This document shows positions 21,806 to 32,989 of a stretch of 64,000 nt of DNA, piece after piece. The number at the start of each line of letters is the position of its first letter. Position 1 is the stretch's first letter. The stretch is from Saprolegnia diclina VS20 (taxonomy: Eukaryota > Oomycota > Saprolegniomycetes > Saprolegniales > Saprolegniaceae), in NCBI RefSeq assembly GCF_000281045.1, contig NW_008246070.1, positions 586,954 through 650,953 on the forward strand, in the 5' to 3' direction. The notes beneath the pieces were generated by a model, which was not told the DNA's origin, did not search any database, and saw nothing but the letters and a program-made list of their open reading frames with translations. A program made the translations under genes and the position numbers.

Positions 21806-24800
21806 ATGTCGTCAGGCGACGTAAGCGGCTTGTCGCCGCGTCGGCGCTCAACCTCTTCATGCGTAGGAGTTCGACGACCACTACGCCACGCAGCGCCGGC
21901 GACAGGCGAGCGCTGCACCCGCCAAGGCAGCGGCCGCCACCGAGACCGCCGTCCCGTGGGTCGACGATGCCGAGGCGCCGGCCTGCCACGTGTGCGAGAC
22001 GCCCTTCTCGCTCGTGAAGCGCCGCCACCACTGCCGCACATGCGGCAACGTCATTTGCTCGTCGTGCTCGGTGTTTGTACCCACGGCGAAGAAGCCACAG
22101 CGCGTCTGCATCACATGCGTCGAAGGCGTCCAACCCCAAAGAAAGGCAGCCGCACCATCCCAACTGCCAGCAGCGGCAAAGAAGGAGCCTCGTACTACGA
22201 ACCGAGCCCAAGCAGACGTCGTCGCGCCATCCACACGGCCACCGCCTCCGGTTCCGGATGCACATTCGTCGCACCGGTTGCAAGAGAGCATCGATAACTG
22301 GTTCCTCGATGAGAACGAACCCGTGAGCCCGATGGCATCGATGCCAGTGCCCGAGAAAGCGCGTCGCACCTCGGCTCCATCCTCCAGCGCGTGGGCGTCG
22401 GTCGGCCCAGCGACGTCCAAGGCCAAGCCACAGAGCAATCTTCGCTTCGCCGACGTTGTGTTTGACGACCGGCCGTTGTACGATGACGACGTCGACGACT
22501 CGCGGTCGCTCTCTCGGTTCCCGCTGCCCAAGACCCAGCCGCATTACGACAACCGGCAAGCCGATCGCCACGTGCATCGCGCAAGTGTGCCGTCTTTAGT
22601 CCAGCCCCCGTCGCCTTCGCCGCAGCGGTCGAGTGTTGCAGTCGTCGTACCACCGCGCGCCCACGAGCCAGCGCCAAGGGCCATGGCCGCGCCAGCGCCC
22701 GTGAGCCCACCGTTGGCCCCATCGACGGCGCCAGAGAAGAAAAAACATGGGTTTCGAGCCACCATGAAGCGGCTCTTTGGTGGCAAAGAGGCGTCCGAGG
22801 GTAGTGCGCCGCCGCCACTGACGACCGTACCACTGCCGTCGACACGGGCGTCAGTCTCGGTCTCAGTCTCGGTCTCGGCCGCCTCGAGCACAAGTACGTC
22901 GGATGCTCTCAGTGCGAGCAAGGTGTCGTTGGACGCCTCCGAAAAGGTGTCAAGCCGCAGCAACGACGAAGCGTCGCAGTCGCACGCCTCGAGCGCGTAT
23001 GCCAATCCCTCGATGCTCTCATTGCGTCCGTCGACGTCGTCGTCATCACTTGTTTCGAAAGAAGCGTCGGCGCCGGTGACGCGTCCTCGTCGCGACACGT
23101 TCGAGGACATGTTTGAAGGACCGCGGCACGTGCAGCCTCTCCGAGACCTCCAGACGCGCGCCTTTGATATTCCGTCGACCGAGAAGCCGACAACGCGTGA
23201 GACACGCCGGGGGACGTTGGAAGATGTTGCGTTTGGGTCACCGCCGACAACGTCCGCCTCGTCCTTGTACGGCGCGTATGCCTCGGTGCCAGGCGCGTCA
23301 CGCTACGGACACGATCGGTTTGCGCTGCCCGAGCGCTCCAACCGATATGCGCATGCCGAGCCGCAAAGGACAACCGCGGTGGACTTTGATTTGGACGATG
23401 ACGACGATACGAAGCGGCACCAAGCCGAGTTTGACCCGGTCTCGGGCACGTACATTGTGCCACAAAAGGCGCTGGTCGTGCGGCAGCCAACATCTGAGGT
23501 GTCGCGCCAGCCCACGGCGGTGGGAGGACCGGCCATGTCCGAGACGACGGGTATCGCCATTGTCAACAAGCTCTCGTCGCTCGAGCACGAGCTGGCCGAG
23601 CTCAAGAGCTTGCTTGCCGCGCGCAAGTCGCACCGCCGGTCGAACGCCGCCAGCATCTTTGAGCAAGAGAGTGAAAGCGATCCTGATGCGGCGGTGTCAC
23701 CACCTATTGTCAAGAAGAAGAAGTCGAAACGAGAGCCCCGAGCGCCGCGGAAGGACTCGTTTGGGGACCTCTTTGAGGACGACGAGGCTTCTGGCAAGCA
23801 GCAGTACGAGTCGCTCTTTGCCATCCAAGGACGCCGCGACCTTAAAGAAGACAAGGACAACGAGGACGATGACGAGGAAGGCGACGCCCCTGTCTCGCGC
23901 TGGCCTGGGCGCCACAAGCCCCGACGAGGCCGGTCGCCCGTGCCCCAAGTGGCTACGAAGAAGGCATCGAACCGGCGGTTCACGATGGACGACAGTGACT
24001 CGGCTTCGTCCCCGCCGCGCAAGCCAAAGCGCAAGGACTCGTTTGACGGTCTCTTCACAGAGGCGTCGCCGTACAAGGAGGAACTCTTCGGTGACAACGT
24101 CGCGTCAAGCGATGACGACGAGCGCGTCGAAAATCGCACCACAAGCAAGCGACTGCAGCATATTTACGGCTCGGACGGCGACGTGCCGATGGCGACGGAG
24201 GACGACGCGGCGCTGCCGAGTCTCAAGCGCAAAATCAAAGCGCCCGCAACGGCGCTGATCGAGGCGAAGGCTTCGACGCCCGTGCAGCCAGCTCAAGTTA
24301 CCAAGCCTGTCGCCAAGCCCCGCATGCGCAAGGACTCGATCGACAACCTCTTCCAGGACGACGCTCGAAAGTTCGATCAGCTCTTTGTGGACAAGCCGCG
24401 ACCGGGGACGGTGACCAAGAACCTCTTTGACGGCTCAAGTGACGAGGATGACGTGGCAGCACCGCTGGCTGCGCCACAACCGCTGACATTTGATTCTATT
24501 CCAAGCAACGTAGACAACGACGACGATGAAGACGACCTTCCGAGTTTGCGGGCGGCAAAACGCCCTGCCCCAACGCCAACTTTGGCACCTGCCGTCGCAG
24601 TCGCTGAAAGCCACTTCTCGGACGAAGAGGAGTTGCCGAGCTTGCGGTCGCGTCCGTCGACAGTACCCGCTTCAACGACGTTGCCCGATCCCGCACCGGT
24701 TCCGTTACTTGACCTGGCGGCGCAGACCCAACGCCTGACAGATGGATCGCTCCCGATTACAAGTGACGTGACTTTGGGTATGCTCGACATGGTGACAGAT

Positions 24801-25775
24801 CTTGAGACCGTGCAGATCGCGCCTTTGGTCGTCGAGGCAGTACCTGCAGTCGTCGAGGCAGCACCTGCGGTCGTCGAGGCAGCACCAACGGTAGCCGAGT
24901 TCTCGCTGCCGCCGAGCCAGGCATCAGGATTCGTCATTGATCTCGACGAGGAGTTTGACGACGGCCTCTTTGGTGCCGCTACAGTTCGTGTCGCAGCTCC
25001 ATTGACGACAACGTCCGCTCAAGAGTCGGCAGAGTCGGCAGCCGCATTAGCATCGACAGCAACGAACGCCGCTTCGATGTGGCTCTTCGACGAGGACAGC
25101 GGGCGTAGCTCCACGAGCTCCTTCGCTCCTGTCGTCGCAACCGGCAAACCGCAAGACGAACCCTCTGTGTCTCTCTTTGACGAAGCGTCGTACGTGCGGA
25201 TCGAGGCGGCTGACGTGCACAGCTCGCCCGAGATGGTCGGCGTCGCAACCGACGCTGCTGTACCGCCGCTCGAGAGCAACTTTGAGTCGTTCTTTTCGTC
25301 GCCCGAGCCGCCGTCGAGTGTCGTTGACATTAGCATGGACGATGACGCGGCGGCCGTCGACGGTGACGACGACCCGACGCCCGACGCCGACGCCTTCAGC
25401 TTTGAGCGCAAACCCACCAAGAAGCGGGCGACTGCCGTTGCGCCGGTTCTCGTGCACCGGCCGTCCAAGCCTTTTGGCGTCGACGAGGACAACGACGGCG
25501 GGATCCTCCTCGGACAAGACGCTACGCCACCCACGAATGCTGTTCCTCTGGAGCCGGACGACGTCGACGTGCTGGCCAAGGTCGACAACGCCGAGTTCGA
25601 TGCGTCATGGCAGGCGATGCAGCAAGACGAGAAGGCGCGCAAACAAAACGTTCTCAAGCGTCAGCGCCAGCTCCAAAAGCAAAAGCTCAAGGACGCCGCC
25701 GAGAAGAAGGCCGCCGAGAAGGAGAAGAAGCCCAAGGCCTCCAAGAAGAAGCACGATCGGAGTACGACTAAATAA
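21806..25775 (+). CDS. FYVE-domain protein with FAM21-like LF-acidic-LF repeats
   Basis: A 15-nt first exon (21806-21820, MSSGD) joins at a 46-nt intron to exon 2 (21867-25775), about 1307 aa. An alternative in-frame ATG at 21722 would add 28 residues. Residues about 35-85 are a FYVE zinc finger with eight cysteine/histidine ligands and the PI3P-binding core KRRHHCRTCG. The remainder is disordered, Ser/Pro/Asp-rich, with repeated basic-D-S/T-F/I-x-x-L/M-F motifs. Several are followed by acidic residues and a second LF, as in LFEDDEASGKQQYESLF. This resembles the LFa motifs of FAM21 in the WASH complex. The C-terminus is a Lys-rich coiled coil. An endosomal scaffold binding PI3P and retromer or WASH partners is inferred. 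Confidence 0.82.
24829..24897 (+). repeat. 21-nt imperfect tandem repeat inside the FYVE gene
   Basis: About three copies encode the heptapeptide-like series VVEAVPA / VVEAAPA / VVEAAPT. The unit length keeps frame. Confidence 0.75.
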
Positions 25776-25795
25776 TAGATATATCTACCTAGCGA

Positions 25796-28470
25796 CTAGT
25801 CCAACGACCCGCATTGGAGACGACCTGTGCGCGGCAGGTGTTGCCGATGACTCGCGAGGAGCCACAAGGTTTGGAAACGCGCTGCAATCTCTTGCACCGA
25901 GAGGCGTTTGGCCGGGTCCGCCGCCCACCCGTTCTCGAGTAAATCGACGCAGTCGGGTGGCAGCGTCAGCGGAATCGTCGGCCGGCGGCCTTGCGTCACC
26001 TCCGTATACACTTCAAAGTGCGATCGGCCTTTCCACGGATTGCGACCCGGCGCCAGAATGTGCCAGAGCGTCATCGTCAAGCTGTACACGTCGGCCGCCG
26101 TGCCATACACGGCTGATGCCGGCCGGCCCCCCGAGATCATTTCAGGCGCCTACGATCCAGATCTGAGTTTTCAGATCGCAATGTACGAGAATACAGTACC
26201 ATGAAATCGACGCTACCGACGACCGTCATCGTGCCGTCGTTCTTGGGCCGCATGAGGTTGCTCTCGCCAAAGTCGCTGAGCTTGAGCATCGCGTCCGAGG
26301 CTAGGAGAAAGTTGGCTGTCTTAATGTCCCTACGCCACGCTTCGATCGATACATGCACAGAGAAGGATGGAGCTACCGGTGCAGCAGCGGTGGACTAAAG
26401 CTGTGGAGGTATGCGACCGCGCGACATGCGTCCAAACACGCTTTGAGTTTTGTGGGGAGGTCCCACTCGGTCGTCGAGCGGTTTTGCGCGAGCAAGACGA
26501 GTTCGAGCGACCCCCATTCGCAGTACTCGAACACCAAGCAGATGGCCGGCGGTACGACGCAGAGCCTATTGTTTCTTACAACTCAACGACAACAAAATAC
26601 AAGAGGACGCGGTACCCGTAAAACCGCACAATGTTGGGGTGCGAGAGGCCAATGTTGAGCGACGTCTCCTTGGAGAAGCGGCGCACGTCGTCGTCCGTGA
26701 CGAAGAGCGACGTGTACATCTTGATGGCGACGGGCACTGCGTCGCGTAGCGTTCGCTGCATCGAGCCACGGAGCACAACCGCGGTTGCGCCTTGGGCGAC
26801 CACCGACTCGAGGTCCAAGAGCGAAAAGTCAACCATGCTCTAACCGGTCGGTTGGCTTTGTACGAAGCTCGAGTCGGTACCTTCTTGAACTCTTCGATCA
26901 TGTAGTGGACGTCGTAGACAGACGTGCGCGTCGAGAAGGAAGAGACCATGCCTCTCTCTGCAATCTACGACCGCGGATTCGCACCAATGACAGGAATGCT
27001 TTCGGGTGCGTACGAGGCGGAGGTACAACTTGGCCGGATCTTTGGTGTGCAGCGAGTTGTAGTCGATGCCGAGCCAGTACTTGGTGTCGGCCTACACGGC
27101 CGTGAGCTCTAATGGTTACTAGCCAGCGTACGCGCAAGGTGAGCATGATGCCAAGAATGCCAAAGCAGTCGATGAGGTTGCCGATGACTGTCACAGTCAC
27201 GTAGAGGTAGTAGTACATGTCATCTTCGTCCGGCGACCGGATCAAGAGCATCACGGGCGGTCTACAGCGTCTGTGAGATTGAAGCTACGGAAGAGGTTCA
27301 TACAGAATGCCGACGAGGGACGACGCGACAAGCACAATGTAAATGTAGTCGAAGGACGCGCGCGAGAAGCTAATGAACTTGGCCCACGTGTAAAAGCCGA
27401 TCGAGACGGCGTGGAAGACGATAAAGAAGATCGCAATGTGCCCCTTGTCCAGCACCATGACGCTGAGCAGGACCGCGCTGACTAGCGTCCCACGTCAACA
27501 ACTCGCAAATACGCAAGTAGGCAAGTACCGGCGCCCGAGAGAAGCATAGAGCGCTGCACGGCTGCCTTGGAAATAGATTTCTGCACCATGAGAATCGGAA
27601 GGAGCTGCATGATCCTACATAACTGCAATGAGGCAACGACAGCGAAGCGTGTACGAGAGCGCACCACGAGGTCGGGAGGTAGATGAGAAAGCAGGCGGCG
27701 CCGCGGTGGGCCCAGATCGTCTGCATAGAAACAGTGATTGAGACGGCCATGACGCTTATGCTGTAGACAGCGACGACGAGGAGCGTGAACCACACCATGT
27801 CGTAGCATGGCAAGACAAACACGGACGCTACGTGTGGCATCAGTATCCCTCCTTCAATAGCAGTCGACGCACTGAGATTGGTGTTGTTGGGGTTGGCGAG
27901 GATCTTGCGTCGCGTCGCCCTGCACTGCACAGCGAGAAAGGCCGAGACGACAAAGATGACGAGGTAGTTGCCGAGCGTAAGGATCGTGCTGAGCATCTTG
28001 ATGTTGGATTCACTCGCCGTGTCCTTGACCGTGGCGTTCCACTCTGGCAGGAGGCAGAGCATGTGGGCGCCAAAGTGGATGTTTGTGTACCGCTGCTCGT
28101 CGATGATGTATGTGAGCGCGAAGGCGGCGGCGAGCATGAGCAGGATCGCGACCAGCGTCGCCCAGAGCACGGACGCGTCCCAGTTGGAGCGAAGACGCTG
28201 CCAGAGCTGCATGTCGCAGCGCCACTGGGCACAGAGGCGCCTCGAGCGCGTTGACGGTGGCATCTCGTGGCCGTCGCCCACAGCCGGGAGCTGGCCAAGG
28301 CCCGTTTGAAGCGATTTGACCGAGTCGAGGAGCAGCGTTTGGTTGGCATTCATGTAGAGGCTCACACTCTCAACGTGGCTGCGCGTGCCAAAGTCCATTG
28401 TGAGGTACTCGTAGTCCCGGAAGGGCGAGAAGGGCGACCCGCCCTGGGGCGGCGGCGTCGCGCCCAGCAT
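25796..28470 (-). CDS. multi-TM receptor-like TKL protein kinase B
   Basis: Eleven exons (28470-27873, 27827-27665, 27614-27529, 27481-27304, 27261-27132, 27091-27014, 26964-26881, 26839-26616, 26565-26377, 26329-26200, 26149-25796) give about 737 aa. Exon phases equal those of kinase A. About seven N-terminal hydrophobic segments precede a TKL kinase with VAIK, HRDIK, DFG and APEM intact. Intron 1 is stop-free for a long stretch and could be retained. The TM part is clearly diverged from kinase A (for example IMQLLPILMVQKSISKAA against IRQLLPVLMVQKSISKAA), whereas the kinase core is nearly identical, introns included. The stop codon is 20 bp from that of the convergent FYVE gene. Confidence 0.85.
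26004..26731 (-). repeat. arm 2 of ~728-bp near-identical inverted repeat
   Basis: Reverse-complement partner of 20498-21226, covering exons 8-11 of kinase B and the introns between them. A second identical block of about 80 nt (exon 7: 26964-26884 against 20256-20336) lies just outside it. Confidence 0.9.
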
Positions 28471-29653
28471 GGTGCAAAGTCGCGAGAGCCGGTGAAATGA
28501 TTAGCTAATCACCTTCCGGTGGAGACATTGGACACTGGTGATTGGTCAAAATTTGTGAGACGATGGGATGCCATTGGCCACTGTGACGCGCCAAAGATTT
28601 GCGGTTCTTCACGGAGCGGACGATCTCAATGATCACCGCAGTAGCCACCACATCCAATGCTCAACTTCCTACTTCAGGTCGAGTAGAACACTTCGAGAAA
28701 GCCCACTTGTGGTCTCCAAACACTCTACTCCTGTTTGCTCGCTGCTCTAGACGACCACATCAAGCGACCGGGCTACTCGCACTGTGCGGTAGCCCGAGCA
28801 CAACGTAGCAAAGACGCGGGTGTCGTCGCTGGGCCAACCCTTAGAACGGGAGCGCCTCTTGAGTTTTTCGATACCAAAACAGTGTACGTCAAGTTCTGAA
28901 CCGTCGACAAGAGGTTGTGTGGTGCAGGAAATATGTCATGCAGGTAACGTCGACAGCGCTACCCCAAAATGGCGCCACCCTTAAGAATGGTTCTACAAGT
29001 GAGAGTCTGGGCTCAAAAACCATATTGATGGTCTTTCAAGCATGTGTGGATGTAGGTGCGCACGCATTTGGTTAACGTTATGGGTGTTAACGCCCCCTTC
29101 TCTTCGCGCTTGCCGTTCCCAGTATATGGTGCACCAGTAGAGACCACACGGCAAGTTCTGAGCGGAATAGCCACAACCTTTAGAGAGATGTATGGCGGTA
29201 CATTCTGCCAGGTTCTTCTCACGTCTCATCTCGAGAGAAGCTCGCATCGACGGCGTCACTCTCATGGCATGTCCAGCCCATCATTCGACTCGGTGGACAA
29301 TATCATCCAATCCACGCGCTCGTTGGATGGAAAAGGCCAGCAATGCCTTCTTTTACACCAATCCTAGCAGCGTATTGGTACAAACGATCGCTTTGCAGCG
29401 ATTCGTCACGTTCTATTGGCTAAAATACCCGTTGCGTGTGAGTGCTGGTCGTTTTGGCCTCGTTTTCACTTGATTACACCGTGGCCGGTCCTGGATCCAA
29501 AAAAATACAAATACATTTTTATTTACATAATCGCCTTTCAACTATACAAACGTATGCAATACAATAAAGAGGCGTCACTTTGCCACGATATAAAATTGAA
29601 TTCGGTCGCGGCCAGACGCCACGGACATCATTTCCCAAGACCAAGGCCGCAGC
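28471..29653. other. long intergenic region, no gene seen
   Basis: About 1.2 kb without a convincing coding exon on either strand. Open frames are short and compositionally unlike the neighbours. I see no tRNA-like or repeated sequence. It serves as the divergent upstream region of kinase B and the next gene. Confidence 0.5.
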
Positions 29654-31160
29654 ATGGAGCACGACCACGACGAGCAGGAGCATGCGAGCCCGCGGGCGAC
29701 CGGCGCCGAGGCCCTCCCGGAATTCTATGGCGCTGTACGTACCATCCTCCAGGCCATGCCCATGGACATGTGACCTAGGGCTACCTCGAATCTCAACCCG
29801 ACCAGTACGCCCCGCGACAGCCGACCGCGGCTTACCGCCACGTCGCCGTCGCGAAACAATTCCAGTCGCGCCCGTTTGTAAGCCGCCGCATGTGGTAGCG
29901 ACGAGGCCGCTCATGCGTGCGCGTAGGGCGTGGACGCCACGTCGTACGATCCGCATTACAACATGCTCTACCCGCCCCACGGCGCCACGTCGCCAATGTT
30001 CGCAGGCGCAGGCAGCATTGACACGCCGCTGTTTTACACCGGGCCCCCCAAGAAGCCGGCGTTTGATGTGTTCCTTGGCAGCGACGTGCCCAGCAGCGAA
30101 GCGGCACCGGAGGCGTCGTATGCGCCCCGGACCGAAGGGCTGACAGAGCAAGGCGTCGAAATCCCGCTGACGGACCCGAACCCAGTGTACCACGTCGTGA
30201 ACCCGTCGTTCACGTCGGTGTTGAGCCCGCAGGACACGTTGTACCGTCTCGAGCAAGTCATGCTCAACCTCGAGTTTGCCTACGAGAAGAAGATGCCGTG
30301 GCAGGTATGGCATCGCATCTCTGCTACCGTTGTCGGACACCACTGTTGGTAGTTGGAAGTGCACGGTCTGCTCTGCGCCGAAGAAGTCACGTTCCGGCTC
30401 AGCTTGACCAAGCCCATCGACACCCCGGACGTTGTGCAAGTCGACAGCTACCTCCTCGAGGTATTTCCCATCGCTCTTACGTGGTCATCGGTCGTTATGG
30501 CCTGGTATAGGGCGACGAAGGCCACTTTCTTCGGCTGTTCGATATAATCCGAAGCGAGTGCAGCGCCTTTGACAAGGACGCCCTCGAGGACACGTACGCG
30601 CCTACATATCGGCCGTGCACTCATGCCCATATAGGCGCCGCATCTTGCGCAAGAGCGACGCATGGCTCAATATTGACGCGATGCCCGAGGTCTTTCCAGG
30701 CTCGGGCGCCGTCTCGGACGATATCATTACCGAGTACTGCGAGGACTTCAAGGGTCTCGTCCACACGAGCCTCGAAGACACGCGCAGCTGTTACGCTCGC
30801 CTCGAGATGGCCAAGGCCATCAAAAATTGCGTTCTCGTCCCGAAGAACCGGTTGACGATTTTGAGCGACTCGAATCTGTGCAAGCTCTTTTGCGAGACAC
30901 TCCAGCTCATGGTCATCGATCGCCAGACGCCGCTCACCCAGTACGCCGTCTTCATCGTCTACCAATTCCGCGACTCGCTAGAAAGCATCAAGCAATGGTG
31001 CGACCACCATCGGCAACATGATCGCTTACACAAACTCACTAGGATCAACACCGACCCGTTCCTGCGCGCCATGTCCAAGACGTCGTCAGCGACGTCCAAC
31101 TCGGTACCCCGCATGAAGACGATCGCGCGCACCTTGCGACAAGAAATGGGCGCGTGTTAG
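29654..31160 (+). CDS. unrecognised protein, seven exons
   Basis: Exons 29654-29734, 29779-29877, 29927-30304, 30353-30460, 30511-30593, 30635-30997 and 31043-31160 join in phase to about 409 aa. The first 100 residues are acidic then Pro/Tyr-rich and probably disordered. The remainder is a helical domain with patterned hydrophobics (FRLSLTKPID, HFLRLFDIIRSECSAFDKDALEDT, CKLFCETLQLMVIDRQTPLTQY). The last intron (30998-31042, 45 nt) is stop-free, so read-through would add 15 residues. I recognise no domain or catalytic motif and do not assign a function. Its stop lies 17 bp from that of the convergent globin gene. Confidence 0.75.
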
Positions 31161-31177
31161 GGGCTAGCTTTCATATC

Positions 31178-32454
31178 TTAATTAGTACTTCTATGACAAA
31201 TCTCGTCGAGTTCGAATTCCGCCGTGTGAAGCGTATAGATGTCGATCTCGCTGACGCTGCCACCGGCTTGCACAAAGCTTTGCGTGCTGGTCTCGACAAA
31301 GTCAGTCGATCCAGCAATGTAGGCATGCCAGCCTGCCACGTCATAGCTACAAAGCGCGGTGGGTGCATCGACAAGTGCAATTTGGCACCGAGCCCACGGG
31401 ATGTCGTCGAACGGGTGCTCGAAATACGGTATGGACTCAGAACCGCTCTGCAACCAGAGCACGTCGCAGTCGATCGACGCAGCGTGGAGGGCGCGCACGG
31501 TCGCAAAGAAGGGTGCGCCGGCCGCGCCTTGGCTCAGAAACAGCGCCTTCCGAGGCAAGAACGCCGGCGTGTCGAGCTCCCAGTGCAGGCTCGAGACGAC
31601 CCAAAAGACTTGCAACGTCGACTGCAACGGGGCATTGCAGAGCCACTCGGAGACCTTGTCGACGTTCTCCACGCACACCTCGATCTCTCGCGAGTTTGCG
31701 TCGTACAGACTCGTGAGCGCAACCACTGCGCGGACCTCTCCGATCGCGAGCGGGACACCAACGACAACTGCGTCGCCCGGGTGGTACCGCAGTGGTAAGT
31801 CGACCGCAATCCGCAGCCGATAGACGTTGGATGCGATGGCGTCGGTCGCTACGATGTGCGCGTCGACGCTCGGCGCCAGCGGCGTCACGGGCGTGCTCAA
31901 GATCACAGGCAGCATCAGATAGTAGACAAAACAGTAGGCGTTGAGGTACGCGGTCTTGATCTGCTCCGACCACACCGGACCACTCACCGCTTCGAGCGTC
32001 TCGAGCAAAGTGAGACCGACGTCGGCGTAGTGCTCTTTGCATGCGCCGTAACTCGCGTGCATGGTGGCGAGGCGCTGGGCGGTCTCGACAACGTCATGCG
32101 ACCGGATCAATGTCGCCAGCGTGTGCACCATGCCCGTGATGGACTTGCCTTGCAGCGTCATGGACGACCGGAAGAGGCGCCGGGCGCTCGGCACGCGCGC
32201 AAAGAGCTTGGCGTAGAAGGTCGTGTGAAAAAACTTGACGGGCGTCATGTGCTTTTGCGGTAGAAAGGCGGGCGAGCCGGCCGAGATGGTTGCCCAATGC
32301 TCCCGGATGCGTCGTCGGCGTGCGTCACGAACGGCCGCTTGATCGCGAGCGGCATGTCTGGCTCGTACCCGCGCGCAAAGTCGTCATGGATGCCAATGCC
32401 GTCCGGCGTGGTGTAGATGAGGCTCGCGTCCTCCGTCGAGACGATGCCGCCCAT
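31178..32454 (-). CDS. flavohaemoglobin-like protein with an apparent frameshift
   Basis: The main frame encodes a globin domain (HWATISAGSPAFLP, FFHTTFYAKLFARVPSARRLF, then KEHYADVG with the likely proximal histidine). A ferredoxin-reductase-like part follows, with FAD-type barrel (RLRIAVDLPLRYHPGDAVVV) and NAD-type (WHAYIAGSTDFVETSTQSF) segments. Such proteins use O2 and NAD(P)H to convert nitric oxide to nitrate. The N-terminal 50 residues (MGGIVSTEDASLIYTTP, a possible myristoylation site) are in another frame. One missing nucleotide near 32307-32310 (THADDA then IREHW) would join them. The only intron alternative is a 29-nt GT...AG segment, too short for this window. The reductase call is moderate because a clear RxYS motif is absent. 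Confidence 0.72.
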
Positions 32455-32664
32455 CTCCCGAAATGACGCTTTCGAAGGTCGCAGATCTACACGCAGTTAC
32501 ACCCGTCGCGCAACCGGTTGGTACCTTGGTGGCATCAGCGGCATAAACTTAAGAAGTACTAGTAGTACATTGTATGCACTTGGTGCAACAATGATACCGC
32601 CGATTTGATTGACATAGAGGCTTGCGATGGACGGTGCTTCTATCCCGAACGAGGTCTATACTAC

Positions 32665-32745
32665 GCTCCTAAGCTCCTGAGCTCCTAAACTCCTAAACCC
32701 CTAAACTCCTAAAATCCTAAACTCCTAAACTCCTAAACTCCTAAA
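32665..32745. repeat. degenerate CTCCTAAA microsatellite (telomere-like)
   Basis: About ten copies of CTCCTAAA and variants (CCCCTAAA, ATCCTAAA, CTCCTGAG). The unit is close to CCCTAAA, the complement of the TTTAGGG telomere repeat reported for many oomycetes. Confidence 0.85.
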
Positions 32746-32767
32746 GCAACGCAAGCAAGCGACAGCC

Positions 32768-32989
32768 GCCGGTAAGGATGGCAGAGCCCGTGGGCCGAAT
32801 GCTGCGATCTCCTCACCCCGACGTAGCACAAGGCTACCCCGACCCGGCGGCGGTGCTCAACTTGCGCTGGTCTCAGCTTGCAGGAGTCCGCGACAACCGG
32901 CGGTAAGGATGGCAGAGCCTGTGGGCCGAATGCTGCGATCTCCTCACCCCGACGTAGCACGAAGGCTACCCCGACCCGGCGGCGGTGCG
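32768..32989. repeat. tandem pair of ~90-bp GC-rich units
   Basis: Two nearly identical units, about 32768-32856 and 32897-32988, run from CCGGCGGTAAGG-type sequence to CCCGGCGGCGGTGC and are separated by about 40 bp. A GAATGAATCC tail follows at 33009-33020. The arrangement resembles the 3' end of a non-LTR retrotransposon. That origin is inference. Confidence 0.75.

Noticed and set aside
31178..32454. A 29-nt intron to repair the globin frame
   Set aside because: It is much shorter than every other intron here and ends GGGAG instead of TAG or CAG. A frameshift is simpler.
32665..32745. A chromosome end
   Set aside because: The array is short and degenerate, and genes continue on both sides, so it is interstitial.
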